Origin: Martinezella rhizogenes
GTDB lineage: Bacteria; Pseudomonadota; Alphaproteobacteria; Rhizobiales; Rhizobiaceae
Reading direction: 5' to 3'
Length of the DNA stretch: 64,000 bases
Assembly (NCBI RefSeq): GCF_007002745.1
Contig: NZ_SGNY01000004.1
Location: 1 to 64,000, forward strand
The position numbers were made by a program, and so were the translations under genes. Shown here piece after piece: positions 1 to 8,055 of this stretch. Each line of letters opens with the position of its first letter. Position 1 is the stretch's first letter. The notes beneath the pieces are model-generated. The model was not told the DNA's origin and ran no database searches. It saw only the letters and a list, made by a program, of their open reading frames with translations.

Positions 1-111
1 AATTCGGCCTACCGATATTGGGAATCGATCCGCATAAATGAGCGCTCCAAGCGCAACAAAATTGTTGCCAAGTGATCTTGCATTTCCTGCCAGCCGATTT
101 TGCGCGCTACA

Positions 112-216
112 GCTTGATCCGGCATCCAGCCACGGCGCGTCTGCGCCGTGAAAGAGTCTCTCGTGATCAAGGACTTGATCGCGCTGGACCCCGGATCAAG
201 TCCGGGGTGACGGAGT
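112..216. repeat. RIME-like mosaic palindromic repeat, diverged copy
   Basis: This stretch has the layout of the better-preserved copies at 13076, 26611 and 39674: a left arm ending in ATCCAGCC, a central GC palindrome (CACGGCGCGTCTGCGCCGTG), a second small palindrome (GATCAAGGACTTGATC) and a right arm ending GGTGACGG. Each block can fold on itself. Intergenic mosaic elements of this kind (RIME) are known from rhizobia. It lies downstream of the binding-protein gene at 243-1832, and I see no gene in positions 1-242. Confidence 0.65.
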
Positions 217-242
217 GGGGATGAACTCACATTTCAAGACGC

Positions 243-1832
243 TTACTCGCTTTTCCAGGCCGTCGACAAATCCCCATAGGCAATGTCGATGGTCGTGACG
301 AGCGACTTCAGACTGGTATTGCGCAGAATGACGGTCGGCAAAGCGACGATGGAGAAATTCGGCAGGTCGTCACCAGTGATTTTCTGGATGTCGTGGAATT
401 GCGCCGCCCGCTTCGTTTCATCCACCTCGATGGCGGCCGCACGGAAAAGATCATCCACCTTGGGGTTATTGTAGTGGGCGGCATTGACGTAAGGCGCCGG
501 GTTCTTGATGCCATCGGACCAGTAGAGACGCTGCACGCCCGCCGTTGGATCGAACAGCCGGCTGATGCCGTTCACCGTCAGGTCAAAACCGCGCTCGGTG
601 TAAACGCGCTTGATGAAGGTGGCGAGATCGCCTTCGACGATGTCTACCTTCACGCCGAGTTTGCCGAAGGAAGAGCGCAGATAGTCGGCTGTTTTGCGGA
701 AGACGTCGGATGGCAGGAAGGCGAGCCGCAGCGAAAAACGGGTGCCATCAGCACCTTTCGGGTAACCAGCCTTGTCTAGCAATTCGTTCGCTTTGGCGAG
801 ATCGAAGGGATAGGTGAAAGGCTTTTCATCATTATAGGCGGTGAAGACAGCCGGGATGTTTGAGCCAGCAGGTTTGGCCGTTCCGAAGAAGATCGCGTCA
901 TTGATGAAATCGCGGTCGATGGCATGGGCCAGCGCGTGCCGGACTTCCTTCTTGGCGAGGATCGGGTTTTCCAGATTGAACTCGAAGATGGCGGCATTGT
1001 TGAGATAGGAGTCTGTATAGACCTCCACCGCAAGCTTCGGATTTTGCCGAAGACGCTCCAGATCGCTGTAGGAAACGTCAGCGGTGTAATCCGCCTCCCC
1101 CGTTTCCACGGAAATGGTGGTGGAGGCCGCATCCGCAACGAAGCGTGCCACGAAACCATCGAGATAAGGCAGATCGGCCTGCCAGTAATGCGGGTTCTTC
1201 TTCAGCTTCACATAGCTGCCGCGTTTCCATTCCTCGAACACGAAGGGGCCGGTGCCGATGGGCGCATTGCCGTTCGGGCTTTCATTGTAGTTTTCCGAAG
1301 CATAGGCGTGGGCCGGCAGTATGGGCGTTTCGCCGCCCGTCAGCGCCCGCAGAAGGTAGGGTGCGGGTTTGGAAAGCACCACCACCGCCGTCAGCGGATC
1401 GGGCGTTTCGATATCGGCAATATTGGCAAAGGTGATACGCCCGCGCGGACCGACCTTCTTGAAGGCGAGCAGCGAAAATTTGACATCCTGCGCGGTGAAA
1501 TCCTTGCCGTCATGCCATTTTACGCCCTTGCGCAGTTTGAACGTGTGGCGCAGCCCGTCTGCCGATGTTTCCCAGCTTTCCGCCAGAACCGGATGCGGTT
1601 TGAACTCGCCGTCGAACCGCACCAGCCCTTCAAGAATTTTCGTGGAAATGGCGCGGGTGCGCGTATTGGAATCGGAAAGCGGCACCAGCGTCGTCGGCTC
1701 GCCGAGACCCGCAAGAGTAACGATCCCGCCCTTTTTCGGCGTTTCCGCCGCCAGTGCGGGCAAGGACGGCAACAGCATGGCCCCGGCAAGCGCGGCACTC
1801 AAAAGCAATGTCTTACGTCTTGTAATATTCAT
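243..1832 (-). CDS. ABC transporter substrate-binding protein, peptide/opine/nickel (SBP family 5)
   Basis: This 529-residue periplasmic binding protein has the typical length and layout of the DppA/OppA family (SBP_bac_5). The N-terminus (MNITRRKTLLLSAALAGAM) carries a twin-arginine-like motif before a hydrophobic core and an AxA cleavage region near residue 29. The body has family hallmarks such as LAESWETSADGLRHTF and VKWHDGKDFTAQDVKFS. I chose the internal ATG at 1832 rather than the ATG at 1862 because an AAAGGGAAAC ribosome-binding site precedes it. It is the last gene of a minus-strand run behind an M20 amidohydrolase, a monooxygenase, an NmrA reductase and a DszB homologue, so it probably delivers the substrate of that cluster. 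No permease or ATPase genes lie beside it; the nearest dpp-like permeases are at 13.3-16.9 kb. The ligand is unknown. Confidence 0.88.
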   Translation of the reverse strand: MNITRRKTLLLSAALAGAMLLPSLPALAAETPKKGGIVTLAGLGEPTTLVPLSDSNTRTRAISTKILEGLVRFDGEFKPHPVLAESWETSADGLRHTFKLRKGVKWHDGKDFTAQDVKFSLLAFKKVGPRGRITFANIADIETPDPLTAVVVLSKPAPYLLRALTGGETPILPAHAYASENYNESPNGNAPIGTGPFVFEEWKRGSYVKLKKNPHYWQADLPYLDGFVARFVADAASTTISVETGEADYTADVSYSDLERLRQNPKLAVEVYTDSYLNNAAIFEFNLENPILAKKEVRHALAHAIDRDFINDAIFFGTAKPAGSNIPAVFTAYNDEKPFTYPFDLAKANELLDKAGYPKGADGTRFSLRLAFLPSDVFRKTADYLRSSFGKLGVKVDIVEGDLATFIKRVYTERGFDLTVNGISRLFDPTAGVQRLYWSDGIKNPAPYVNAAHYNNPKVDDLFRAAAIEVDETKRAAQFHDIQKITGDDLPNFSIVALPTVILRNTSLKSLVTTIDIAYGDLSTAWKSE

Positions 1833-1866
1833 GGATGTTTCCCTTTGTGAAATTGTTTTCAAATGT

Positions 1867-3066
1867 TCAGGCAGCCTTCAGCCGCGTCTCCACCAGGCGG
1901 GCAAACAGCGTGGCGCCAACCGGCAGGATGGCGTCATCGACGATGAAACCGGGATTGTGGGCAGGCACGGTGCCGGAATGGCCAAGGGTGAAAAATGCGC
2001 CGGGCGCGTGTTTCAGGAGATCGGCGAAATCCTCACTGCCCATGAAGCGGCCCGGCTCGGTGGAGACGCGCTCGTCTCCCAGAACCTCCCGTGCCACGCC
2101 GGCAACGGTCTCCACGGACGCATCGTCATTGGTGAGAACCGAGAATATGTCGCGAATATCCACCTCGGCGGTCAGGCCATGGGCGGCGGCAAGGTGATCG
2201 GAAATCGTGCGGATGCGCTCCCGGATGGTTTCGCGCACGCTGTCGGAAAAAGCCCGCACCGTTCCGGCAATCGAGGCCGTTTCGGGAATGACATTATAGG
2301 CCGACCCCGCCTCGATGCGCGTGATCGACAGCACGGCGGGATCGGTCGGCGGCACGTTGCGGCTGACGATCGTCTGCAAGGCCTGGATGAGTTCGCCCGT
2401 GGCCGGCACCGGGTCGCGCGAGACATCGGGGTGGGCGGCGTGGGCGCCCCTGCCCTTCAGCCGAATATCGAAGAAATCCGCACCTGCCAGAATGGTGCCG
2501 GGCGAAACCTTCAGATGATTGGGCGCGGCATGGGTGGAATTATGCAGACCATAAATCTCGTCGACAGGGAAATCCTTGAATAGCCCATCGGCAATCATGG
2601 CGCGCGCGCCGCCAAGACCTTCCTCGGCCGGCTGAAAAATGAACACCACCGTGCCGGCGAAATCGCGGGTTTCCGCCAGATAACGGGCGGTGCCGAGCAG
2701 GATGGTAGTGTGCACATCATGTCCGCAACCGTGGAACTTGCCGGGATAAACCGACGAATAGGGCAGTCCGGTTTCCTCCGGCATCGGCAGGGCGTCCATA
2801 TCGGCCCTGAGCCCGATGGACCGGTTACCCGCATGGCGGCCGTGCAACACGCCGACCAGGCCGGTCTTGCCATAACCGCGATGCACCTCGATGCCCCAGG
2901 AGGCGAGCTTTTCAGCGACGATGCCCGAGGTCCTTACCTCCTCGAAGCCGATTTCCGGATGCTGGTGCAGATCGTGGCGGATGGAGACGAGTTCGGGAAC
3001 ATAGGTCCCGATCCGGTCCAGAATTTTCGGTGCTGATGTTTTGACGGGATCGACGGCGATATTCAC
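1867..3066 (-). CDS. M20 family amidohydrolase (hippurate hydrolase/N-acyl-amino-acid deacylase type)
   Basis: This 399-residue zinc-type amidohydrolase is of the M20D group, which includes hippurate hydrolase, IAA-amino acid hydrolase and the B. subtilis deacylases YxeP and YtnL. Visible motifs are RHDLHQHPE near the start, GLRADMDALP (85-94), the metal-binding HGCGHD (112-117), QPAEEG (145-150), GLH (173-175) and a late AHNPGF motif. The predicted reaction is hydrolysis of an N-acyl group from an amino acid or amine in the cytoplasm. Its place between a luciferase-like monooxygenase and a binding protein resembles the yxe and ytm operons, where such an enzyme deacetylates S-modified N-acetylcysteine. 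That link is inference. The ATG at 3066 follows a GGAGATACC site. Confidence 0.9.
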   Translation of the reverse strand: MNIAVDPVKTSAPKILDRIGTYVPELVSIRHDLHQHPEIGFEEVRTSGIVAEKLASWGIEVHRGYGKTGLVGVLHGRHAGNRSIGLRADMDALPMPEETGLPYSSVYPGKFHGCGHDVHTTILLGTARYLAETRDFAGTVVFIFQPAEEGLGGARAMIADGLFKDFPVDEIYGLHNSTHAAPNHLKVSPGTILAGADFFDIRLKGRGAHAAHPDVSRDPVPATGELIQALQTIVSRNVPPTDPAVLSITRIEAGSAYNVIPETASIAGTVRAFSDSVRETIRERIRTISDHLAAAHGLTAEVDIRDIFSVLTNDDASVETVAGVAREVLGDERVSTEPGRFMGSEDFADLLKHAPGAFFTLGHSGTVPAHNPGFIVDDAILPVGATLFARLVETRLKAA

Positions 3067-3095
3067 GGTATCTCCTCAGGGCAAACAATATCGTT

Positions 3096-3117
3096 TTCGC
3101 AATCGGGCGATTGCGAA
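3096..3117 (-). other. Intercistronic stem-loop
   Basis: TTCGCAATC (3096-3104) and GATTGCGAA (3109-3117) form a perfect 9-bp stem with a 4-nt loop in the 93-bp gap between the monooxygenase gene and the downstream amidohydrolase gene. There is no T run after it on the minus strand, so it looks like an mRNA processing or stability element or a weak attenuator rather than a full terminator. Confidence 0.5.
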
Positions 3118-3159
3118 GGGGGTTAGCTTCGGAACTGGAAAATCAGGGCTGGTAAGGCG

Positions 3160-4344
3160 TCAGAGCCTCAGGCCAGCCTCCTTCATCAAGGGCAGAATGC
3201 GCTCGGCGAAGTAATCAAGGTCTTCACGGAAATCGTAGAAATTCAGCTGAACTCCATCGATGCCGGCCTTTTTTAAACCGACAAGCTGCTCGACTACCTG
3301 TTCCGGCGAACCGATGATTTCGATATTGCCGCCGAGATTGCGCCCCTGCTTGTGGCGCACATCGCCGCGGCCGCGCCAGGCATGGGCGTCGCTGTCGTAA
3401 TTGTTGGTGGCGAAGGCGCGCGTGCCAGCCTGCGGTTTTCCAGCCTCGATGGCATCGGCATAAGCGATCGCCTCCTTTTCCGTGTCGCGACTGACGATGA
3501 TCGGATTGATGAGCGTCTTCACCTGCCGGCCATAGGCTTTGGCACGGTTCTTGATCGTTGCGACATGATCGGGAAGGGTTTCCAGCGCGCTGTCTATATG
3601 CGCGCCGCCTGGCGAAGTGACGAAAACCAGATCGGAATTGCGGGCGGCGAAATCGATACCGGCGGGCGACCCCGTCGCCGTCACCAGCGGCGGGCGGCCA
3701 AAGGCGGGTTTCGGCGTGATCCAGCCATTGTTGATCGCCCACGGGTTTAGTTTGCCTTCATAGGAGAAGTTTTCTGTCTCACCCCACAGGCGGTGAAGCA
3801 CATCGAACAATTCACCGGCCATGTCATAACGCCTGTCATGGTCGATCCGCTGCCAGCCGAACATTTCGTGCTCGATGGCGCGGTGGCCGGTGACGATATT
3901 GATGCCCCAGCGCCCCTTGGCGATATGATCCAGCGTCGCGCCATATTTGGCGAGATGCAGCGGATGCAGAGGCCCATAAAGTACATGGATGGTGGAGATC
4001 AGCAGAATGCTCTTCGTCACCGCCGCCATGGCGCCGAGCGCGATGAAACTGTCGAGTGAGGATTCGCCGTCATATCCGCCCTTGGGCAGCCATTGGGTGC
4101 GGCTGAAGGCGATTTCGAAACCAAGTTCCTCCGCCCGCTTCACCAGTTCGACGTTATAGTCGAAAGTCCAGCTGTTGCTGGTCGGCAGGCTGGAGAAATT
4201 GATGTCCTGCAGATTGAGGAACAGGCCCAGCATCAACGGCTGCTTCACCGCTCGGCTCAGCGGGCTGTCTTCGAAATCGGCGGGACTTTTCAGTTCGAGA
4301 CCTTTCAGCTCCGAACCATCGGGCAAAGGAACACTCAGCGCCAT
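3160..4344 (-). CDS. LLM-class flavin-dependent monooxygenase (SsuD/RutA/SfnG-like branch)
   Basis: This 394-residue protein has the bacterial luciferase-like TIM-barrel fold. Recognisable family segments are RAEELGFEIAFSRTQWLP, STIHVLYGPLHPLHLAKYGA and GRWGINIVTGH followed by EMFGW and a HDRRYDMAGE segment. These are shared with FMNH2-dependent enzymes that attack alkanesulfonates, dimethyl sulfone or uracil (SsuD, SfnG, RutA). The protein is probably cytoplasmic and uses reduced FMN from a separate reductase, which is not evident nearby. Its start overlaps the end of the upstream NmrA-like gene by 10 bp, suggesting translational coupling. The substrate cannot be read from sequence, but the DszB-like neighbour suggests an organosulfur compound. 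Confidence 0.85.
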   Translation of the reverse strand: MALSVPLPDGSELKGLELKSPADFEDSPLSRAVKQPLMLGLFLNLQDINFSSLPTSNSWTFDYNVELVKRAEELGFEIAFSRTQWLPKGGYDGESSLDSFIALGAMAAVTKSILLISTIHVLYGPLHPLHLAKYGATLDHIAKGRWGINIVTGHRAIEHEMFGWQRIDHDRRYDMAGELFDVLHRLWGETENFSYEGKLNPWAINNGWITPKPAFGRPPLVTATGSPAGIDFAARNSDLVFVTSPGGAHIDSALETLPDHVATIKNRAKAYGRQVKTLINPIIVSRDTEKEAIAYADAIEAGKPQAGTRAFATNNYDSDAHAWRGRGDVRHKQGRNLGGNIEIIGSPEQVVEQLVGLKKAGIDGVQLNFYDFREDLDYFAERILPLMKEAGLRL

Positions 4345-5231
4345 GTCTTTTCTCCCTCGGAATGATCACCCTGCGGTGCGGCTGCGGCCAACCGGGTGCG
4401 CAGGTAGCTCTCCACGCCCCGGGGTTGACGACCGGTGATCCGGTCGATGGTATCGGTGACGGATGCCGCCAGACCTTCGCGGATGAGCTGACCGAATTCG
4501 CCGATCGCTTTCTGTTCGAACACGCCGATATCCGGTGGAAAAGCCAGCACGGCATCATGCGAAACACCAACCGGCCGATGCAGGATACGGGCCGCAATGC
4601 GGGCGATCTCCAGCCCCGTCAGGGCTTCGCCGCCGGTCAGCACCAGGGGGCCGGCAAGCGCTGCGTCGGCAGTCAGCGCGTGAACCGCCACATCGGCGAT
4701 ATCGTCGGCATCGATGAAGGAGACGGCCGCATTGCCGAACCGGGCGGGCACATCCTCTCCCTTGCGCAGCGCGGCGACAACGGGTTCCAGCGCCACCTGC
4801 ATCCATGCATTCGGCCGCAGCACCGTATGTGCTATACCGGTTCTGGCGAGATACGCTTCCACCTCGGCATGCGCCGCACCCGAGATGGAGCGGGCGGCAT
4901 TTTTAATGGTCCAGTCGGAGCCGGATATTTTTACGATCCGCAAAGCACCGGCCGAGAGGGCCGCATCGATGACCGCCTTCTGGTCAACAGTCAGCGTTTC
5001 ACCGATGGGGGAAAGCACAAAGACGGCATTTATGCCGCGTGAAGCCTCCTTCAGGCTGGCCGGATCAGAAAAATTCCCCTCCGCAATCTCGACCCTGTCA
5101 CCCCACAGTTTCAGTGCATCCTCGCGCCTGCGGGTCAGCACGCGAACGCTCTCCTGTTTTTGCAAAAGACGGCTAACGACACGCTGGCCGAGCTTGCCAG
5201 TTGCACCCGTTACAAGAATGGTGGCTGCCAT
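4335..5231 (-). CDS. NmrA-like NAD(P)-binding oxidoreductase
   Basis: This 298-residue atypical short-chain dehydrogenase-like protein begins MAATILVTGATGKLGQRVV, a Rossmann glycine motif (GATGKLG) typical of the NmrA/HSCARG/QOR2 quinone oxidoreductase group. Later segments such as VLRPNAWMQVA and FIDADDIADVAVHAL also fit NAD(P)H-dependent reductases of this group. The ATG at 5231 follows a GTGAGGACGTC site; an upstream in-frame ATG at 5312 lies inside the preceding gene and was rejected. It sits 7 bp after the DszB-like gene and overlaps the next gene by 10 bp, so it is part of the same transcript. It could reduce a quinone-like or carbonyl product of the pathway, or act as a redox sensor. 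Confidence 0.82.
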   Translation of the reverse strand: MAATILVTGATGKLGQRVVSRLLQKQESVRVLTRRREDALKLWGDRVEIAEGNFSDPASLKEASRGINAVFVLSPIGETLTVDQKAVIDAALSAGALRIVKISGSDWTIKNAARSISGAAHAEVEAYLARTGIAHTVLRPNAWMQVALEPVVAALRKGEDVPARFGNAAVSFIDADDIADVAVHALTADAALAGPLVLTGGEALTGLEIARIAARILHRPVGVSHDAVLAFPPDIGVFEQKAIGEFGQLIREGLAASVTDTIDRITGRQPRGVESYLRTRLAAAAPQGDHSEGEKTWR

Positions 5232-5238
5232 GACGTCC

Positions 5239-6306
5239 TCACTTTCCAGCTTTGTGTTGTGCGGTCTCTTGCAGTGAAGAAAGAGCACGTGGATCGGCCC
5301 AGTCCCGCACATCGAAATCGTCAGGGATAAATTTCCATTCCAGCAGGAAATCCTTGAAATGGCTCAGCGCATCCAGCTCCGCCGCATCGAGATCGAGCCG
5401 CAGATTTTGGTGCACATCCGCGCCATTGGCAGCCAAGACCGCCTCTTCGCTGACGCCGATCTCGCGGGCGATGAAACGCACGGCCTCCGCCGGATTGTCA
5501 TTTGCCCACTGGGCAACCCGCTGAACGGTGGCCACCAGTTCCGCCACCAGATCGGGCCGCTCATCGGCAAAGGTGGCGTCCACCGTCAAGGGACGTGGCG
5601 TGCCGTTGTTGATGCGGATTTTCGGATCGGGATGAAACCCGGTCGAGACGACGACCTGAGCACCGATGAGATTGGCGACGGTGACACCTTCGGCGCCCTT
5701 GACGAAAAATGCATCGATCTGGCCGCGGTGCAGTGCTGCAATTTCCTCGCCATAGGGAAGCCGCCGGCGCAGGCCATGGAAGCGCTCATCCGTTGGACCA
5801 AGCAGCACCGGCTCTCTTGCTGTCAGATCGACGAGTTCGACATCGGCAACGGTGAGATCGGAAACGGTGAGTGCCGACACGATGCCCTTCAGCGACGTGG
5901 CGCGCTGGAAATCGATGGTTTCATTCGGACGTTTCGGCAGGCCGATGCGCCGCCCCTTCAAATCGCGGCCCTTGCTTATTCCACTTGCGGGCAACGCAAT
6001 GACCGCCTGAAACTCATCGGTTCTCGTCAGCCCCACCAGCCGCGTCTGCCGGCCACCCGCCTTCGCCCATATTGGCGGAATGTTGCCGCCCTGGCGGAAG
6101 GACCAGTCCAGCCGATGATCAAAATGGCTCTGCCTGATAGCCGGATCAGCCGCATCACGAATGGAGGAAACGGAGATGCCATGACCGGCAAAACGCTCCT
6201 CTATCCAGCCAAGCTGCACCGCGATCGAAAGCGGCGTTGGTGCTGGGCAGCGGGTGTACCAGAGCGTCACGGGTTGGGTTGCTTGGCGAAGGGCGGCATC
6301 AGCCAT
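5239..6306 (-). CDS. DszB-like desulfinase (sulfinate hydrolase homologue)
   Basis: This 355-residue protein has an SsuA/NMT1-type fold but no signal peptide, so it is expected in the cytoplasm as an enzyme, not a transporter component. From memory it aligns along its length with DszB, the 2'-hydroxybiphenyl-2-sulfinate desulfinase of Rhodococcus. The DszB catalytic residues Cys27, His60 and Arg70 correspond to Cys20 (WYTRCPAP), His61 (QSHFDH) and Arg71 (SFRQGGNIPP), with the same 10-residue His-Arg spacing. The C-terminal part (GVSEEAVLAANGADVHQNLR, then DWADPRALSSL) also matches. A generic annotation would call it a sulfonate-binding protein. It heads the minus-strand operon. The predicted role is release of sulfite from an organic sulfinate; the true substrate is unknown. 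Confidence 0.78.
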   Translation of the reverse strand: MADAALRQATQPVTLWYTRCPAPTPLSIAVQLGWIEERFAGHGISVSSIRDAADPAIRQSHFDHRLDWSFRQGGNIPPIWAKAGGRQTRLVGLTRTDEFQAVIALPASGISKGRDLKGRRIGLPKRPNETIDFQRATSLKGIVSALTVSDLTVADVELVDLTAREPVLLGPTDERFHGLRRRLPYGEEIAALHRGQIDAFFVKGAEGVTVANLIGAQVVVSTGFHPDPKIRINNGTPRPLTVDATFADERPDLVAELVATVQRVAQWANDNPAEAVRFIAREIGVSEEAVLAANGADVHQNLRLDLDAAELDALSHFKDFLLEWKFIPDDFDVRDWADPRALSSLQETAQHKAGK

Positions 6307-6661
6307 GGCGGTCGTCCTCGAAATTGCGATCTGGACAGCACGCTACACGCCGCAGGGTATTTTCTATAGATAAAGTGTACTATTTAGGAGGCGATTGAAG
6401 AAATTCGTTTCCATAACACTAGGCCCTCGCACAGTGAAGGAAATATCCTTTCGAAAATGGCGTCATTTTCGAACACAACGCCCAACGCAGCCACTCCTAT
6501 CAGGGGCATTCACGTGGGAGCCGGAAAAGCCATGGCTCGAAAGTTTTTCTTCTCCCAGTAGCAAGGATTTTTAACTCGCGACCGCAATCGCGGCTGTTAC
6601 GCTTTCGGATAATTACACCCGCCACAGGCTGGAAATCCCATACAGACGGAAAAATAAAAGC
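6307..6661. promoter_or_regulatory. Divergent promoter region of the organosulfur cluster
   Basis: This 355-bp gene-free gap separates the DszB-like operon (minus) from the NtaA-type monooxygenase (plus). It holds two touching palindromes, AAGGAAATATCCTT (6437-6450) and TCGAAAATG-N4-CATTTTCGA (6451-6472), and an AT-rich element at 6365-6387 (CTATAGATAAAGTGTACTAT and three more bases). A diverged copy of that element lies at 9250-9272. These are candidate operator sites. No transcription regulator gene for this cluster is present within it. Confidence 0.5.
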
Positions 6662-7969
6662 ATGAGCAACACCAAACGCCGGCTCAACCTCAATGTCGGC
6701 ATCAATACAACGGGATATCTTCCCAATGCCTGGAAATACAGAAGCGGAGACCGGCACGATATCAATGATATCGGCTATTATCGGCGGCTGACGGAACTGG
6801 CCCACAAAGGCCGGTTCGACGCCGTTTTCCTCTCCGACCACCCGGCGCTGCTGACCGATCCGGCCAGCCGCCCATTTCACACCATCGACCCGCTCATCCT
6901 CTCCACCTCACTTGCCGCGCAGGTGCCGGATATCGGTTTTGTGGCGACGATATCCTCCACCTATAATTCACCGTATAATTTTGCGAGACGGACTCAGTCT
7001 ATTGACGTAGTCACCGGCGGCCGGCTGATCGTCAACATCGTCTCCTCCTTCAATCCCAATGTCGCGGCCAATTTCGGCAACGATCCGCTGCCACCACGCA
7101 GCGAACGTTATGCCAAGGCCACCGAATTTCTCGATGTCGCGAAAAAGCTCTGGTCGAGCTGGGATCCGCGCCGTGAGGGAGACGTGCCGGAAGATCGCTT
7201 CTGGGATGCGGCAACGGCGGAAACCATCGATCACGAGGGGCAATATTTCCACGTAAAAGGGCCGCTCAACGTTCCACGCGGGCCGCAGGGACATCCCGTC
7301 ATCGCGCAGGCCGGCGCGTCCGAAGGTGGCATCGATCTGGCGGCTCGCCATGGCGAGATCATCTATTGCAACATCCTGTCACGCCCGGCGGGTCAGGCCT
7401 TCGGCAAAAAGGTGCGTGACCGTGCTGTCTCTTTCGGCCGCGATCCCGCCGGCATCCGCATCGTTCCTGGCCTTGTCGTCATTCTCGGCGAGACCCGTGA
7501 GGAAGCGCTGCGCAAGCATGAACTCTTCAGCGGGACCGGCTCGGAAGACGGGCTTCTGGCGCGTTTCGCCAAGGAAAACGGCATTGATCCGCGCGATTTC
7601 AACCCGGATATAAAACTCGATGGCGAGCGCTTCATTCCCGACCAGAACCGGCAATGGGCCGTTGGCATGGGGCTTGGCCTTTCCGAGCTGCTGACCCATG
7701 AAAAGCTCACCGCGCGTGAGGCCGTGCGCCGCTCCGAGGGGCACCACCGGCTGCTGCTTGGCACACCGGAAGAGGTGGCGGATGGCATCATCGACCTCTG
7801 GCAGGATGGCACGGTGGATGGCTACACCCTGCAGCCACCACGCGCGCCCGATGATATCGCCGAATTTGTCGAAAAGGTCGTGCCGGTGCTGCAGGACCGC
7901 GGCGTTTATCCGCGTGAATATGACGGTGCGACGATCCGCGACCGCTATGGTCTGCCTTATCCCGATTGA
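6662..7969 (+). CDS. NtaA/SnaA/DszA-family FMN-dependent monooxygenase
   Basis: This 435-residue luciferase-like monooxygenase is of the nitrilotriacetate/pristinamycin/dibenzothiophene-sulfone monooxygenase family, which is usually 430-460 residues. Typical segments are AHKGRFDAVFLSDHPALL, EPLLLSTSLAAQ-like positions 77-86, STTYNSPYNFARR-like positions 98-109, GGRLIVNIVSSFN and GHPVIAQAGASEGGIDLAA. The family includes DszA and the YxeK/YtnJ enzymes that cleave C-S bonds of S-modified N-acetylcysteines. It needs FMNH2 from a partner reductase. It is divergent from the DszB-like operon across a shared control region. Substrate assignment to an organosulfur compound is inference from context. 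Confidence 0.88.
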   Translation: MSNTKRRLNLNVGINTTGYLPNAWKYRSGDRHDINDIGYYRRLTELAHKGRFDAVFLSDHPALLTDPASRPFHTIDPLILSTSLAAQVPDIGFVATISSTYNSPYNFARRTQSIDVVTGGRLIVNIVSSFNPNVAANFGNDPLPPRSERYAKATEFLDVAKKLWSSWDPRREGDVPEDRFWDAATAETIDHEGQYFHVKGPLNVPRGPQGHPVIAQAGASEGGIDLAARHGEIIYCNILSRPAGQAFGKKVRDRAVSFGRDPAGIRIVPGLVVILGETREEALRKHELFSGTGSEDGLLARFAKENGIDPRDFNPDIKLDGERFIPDQNRQWAVGMGLGLSELLTHEKLTAREAVRRSEGHHRLLLGTPEEVADGIIDLWQDGTVDGYTLQPPRAPDDIAEFVEKVVPVLQDRGVYPREYDGATIRDRYGLPYPD

Positions 7970-7977
7970 ACCAAGGA

Positions 7978-8042
7978 TGTGGCGCGGGTAAAGCGCCACA
8001 CCTCCATCGCCCGCCATTTGTGCCGTTCCCGGCAATGGCGGG
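7978..8042. terminator. Paired hairpins between convergent genes
   Basis: Two strong stems fill the gap between the convergent monooxygenase genes. TGTGGCGC/GCGCCACA lies at 7978-8000, and CCCGCCATT/AATGGCGGG lies at 8010-8042 with further pairing inside the loop. Neither has a clear T run, so termination may be weak or Rho-assisted, but the position suits a bidirectional terminator. Confidence 0.55.
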
Positions 8043-8055
8043 TGCCAGGGACATA

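Noticed and set aside
9..230. 73-codon minus-strand frame at the window edge
   Set aside because: It translates the RIME-like repeat (MSSSPLRHPGLDPGSS), a common false gene call on such repeats.
1369..2583. 404-codon plus-strand frame spanning two genes
   Set aside because: It crosses the start of the binding-protein gene and most of the amidohydrolase gene in antisense, with no family features.
5239..6306. Calling this gene an ABC sulfonate-binding protein
   Set aside because: There is no signal peptide or lipobox, no permease or ATPase beside it, and the DszB catalytic residues are conserved, so an enzyme is the better reading.
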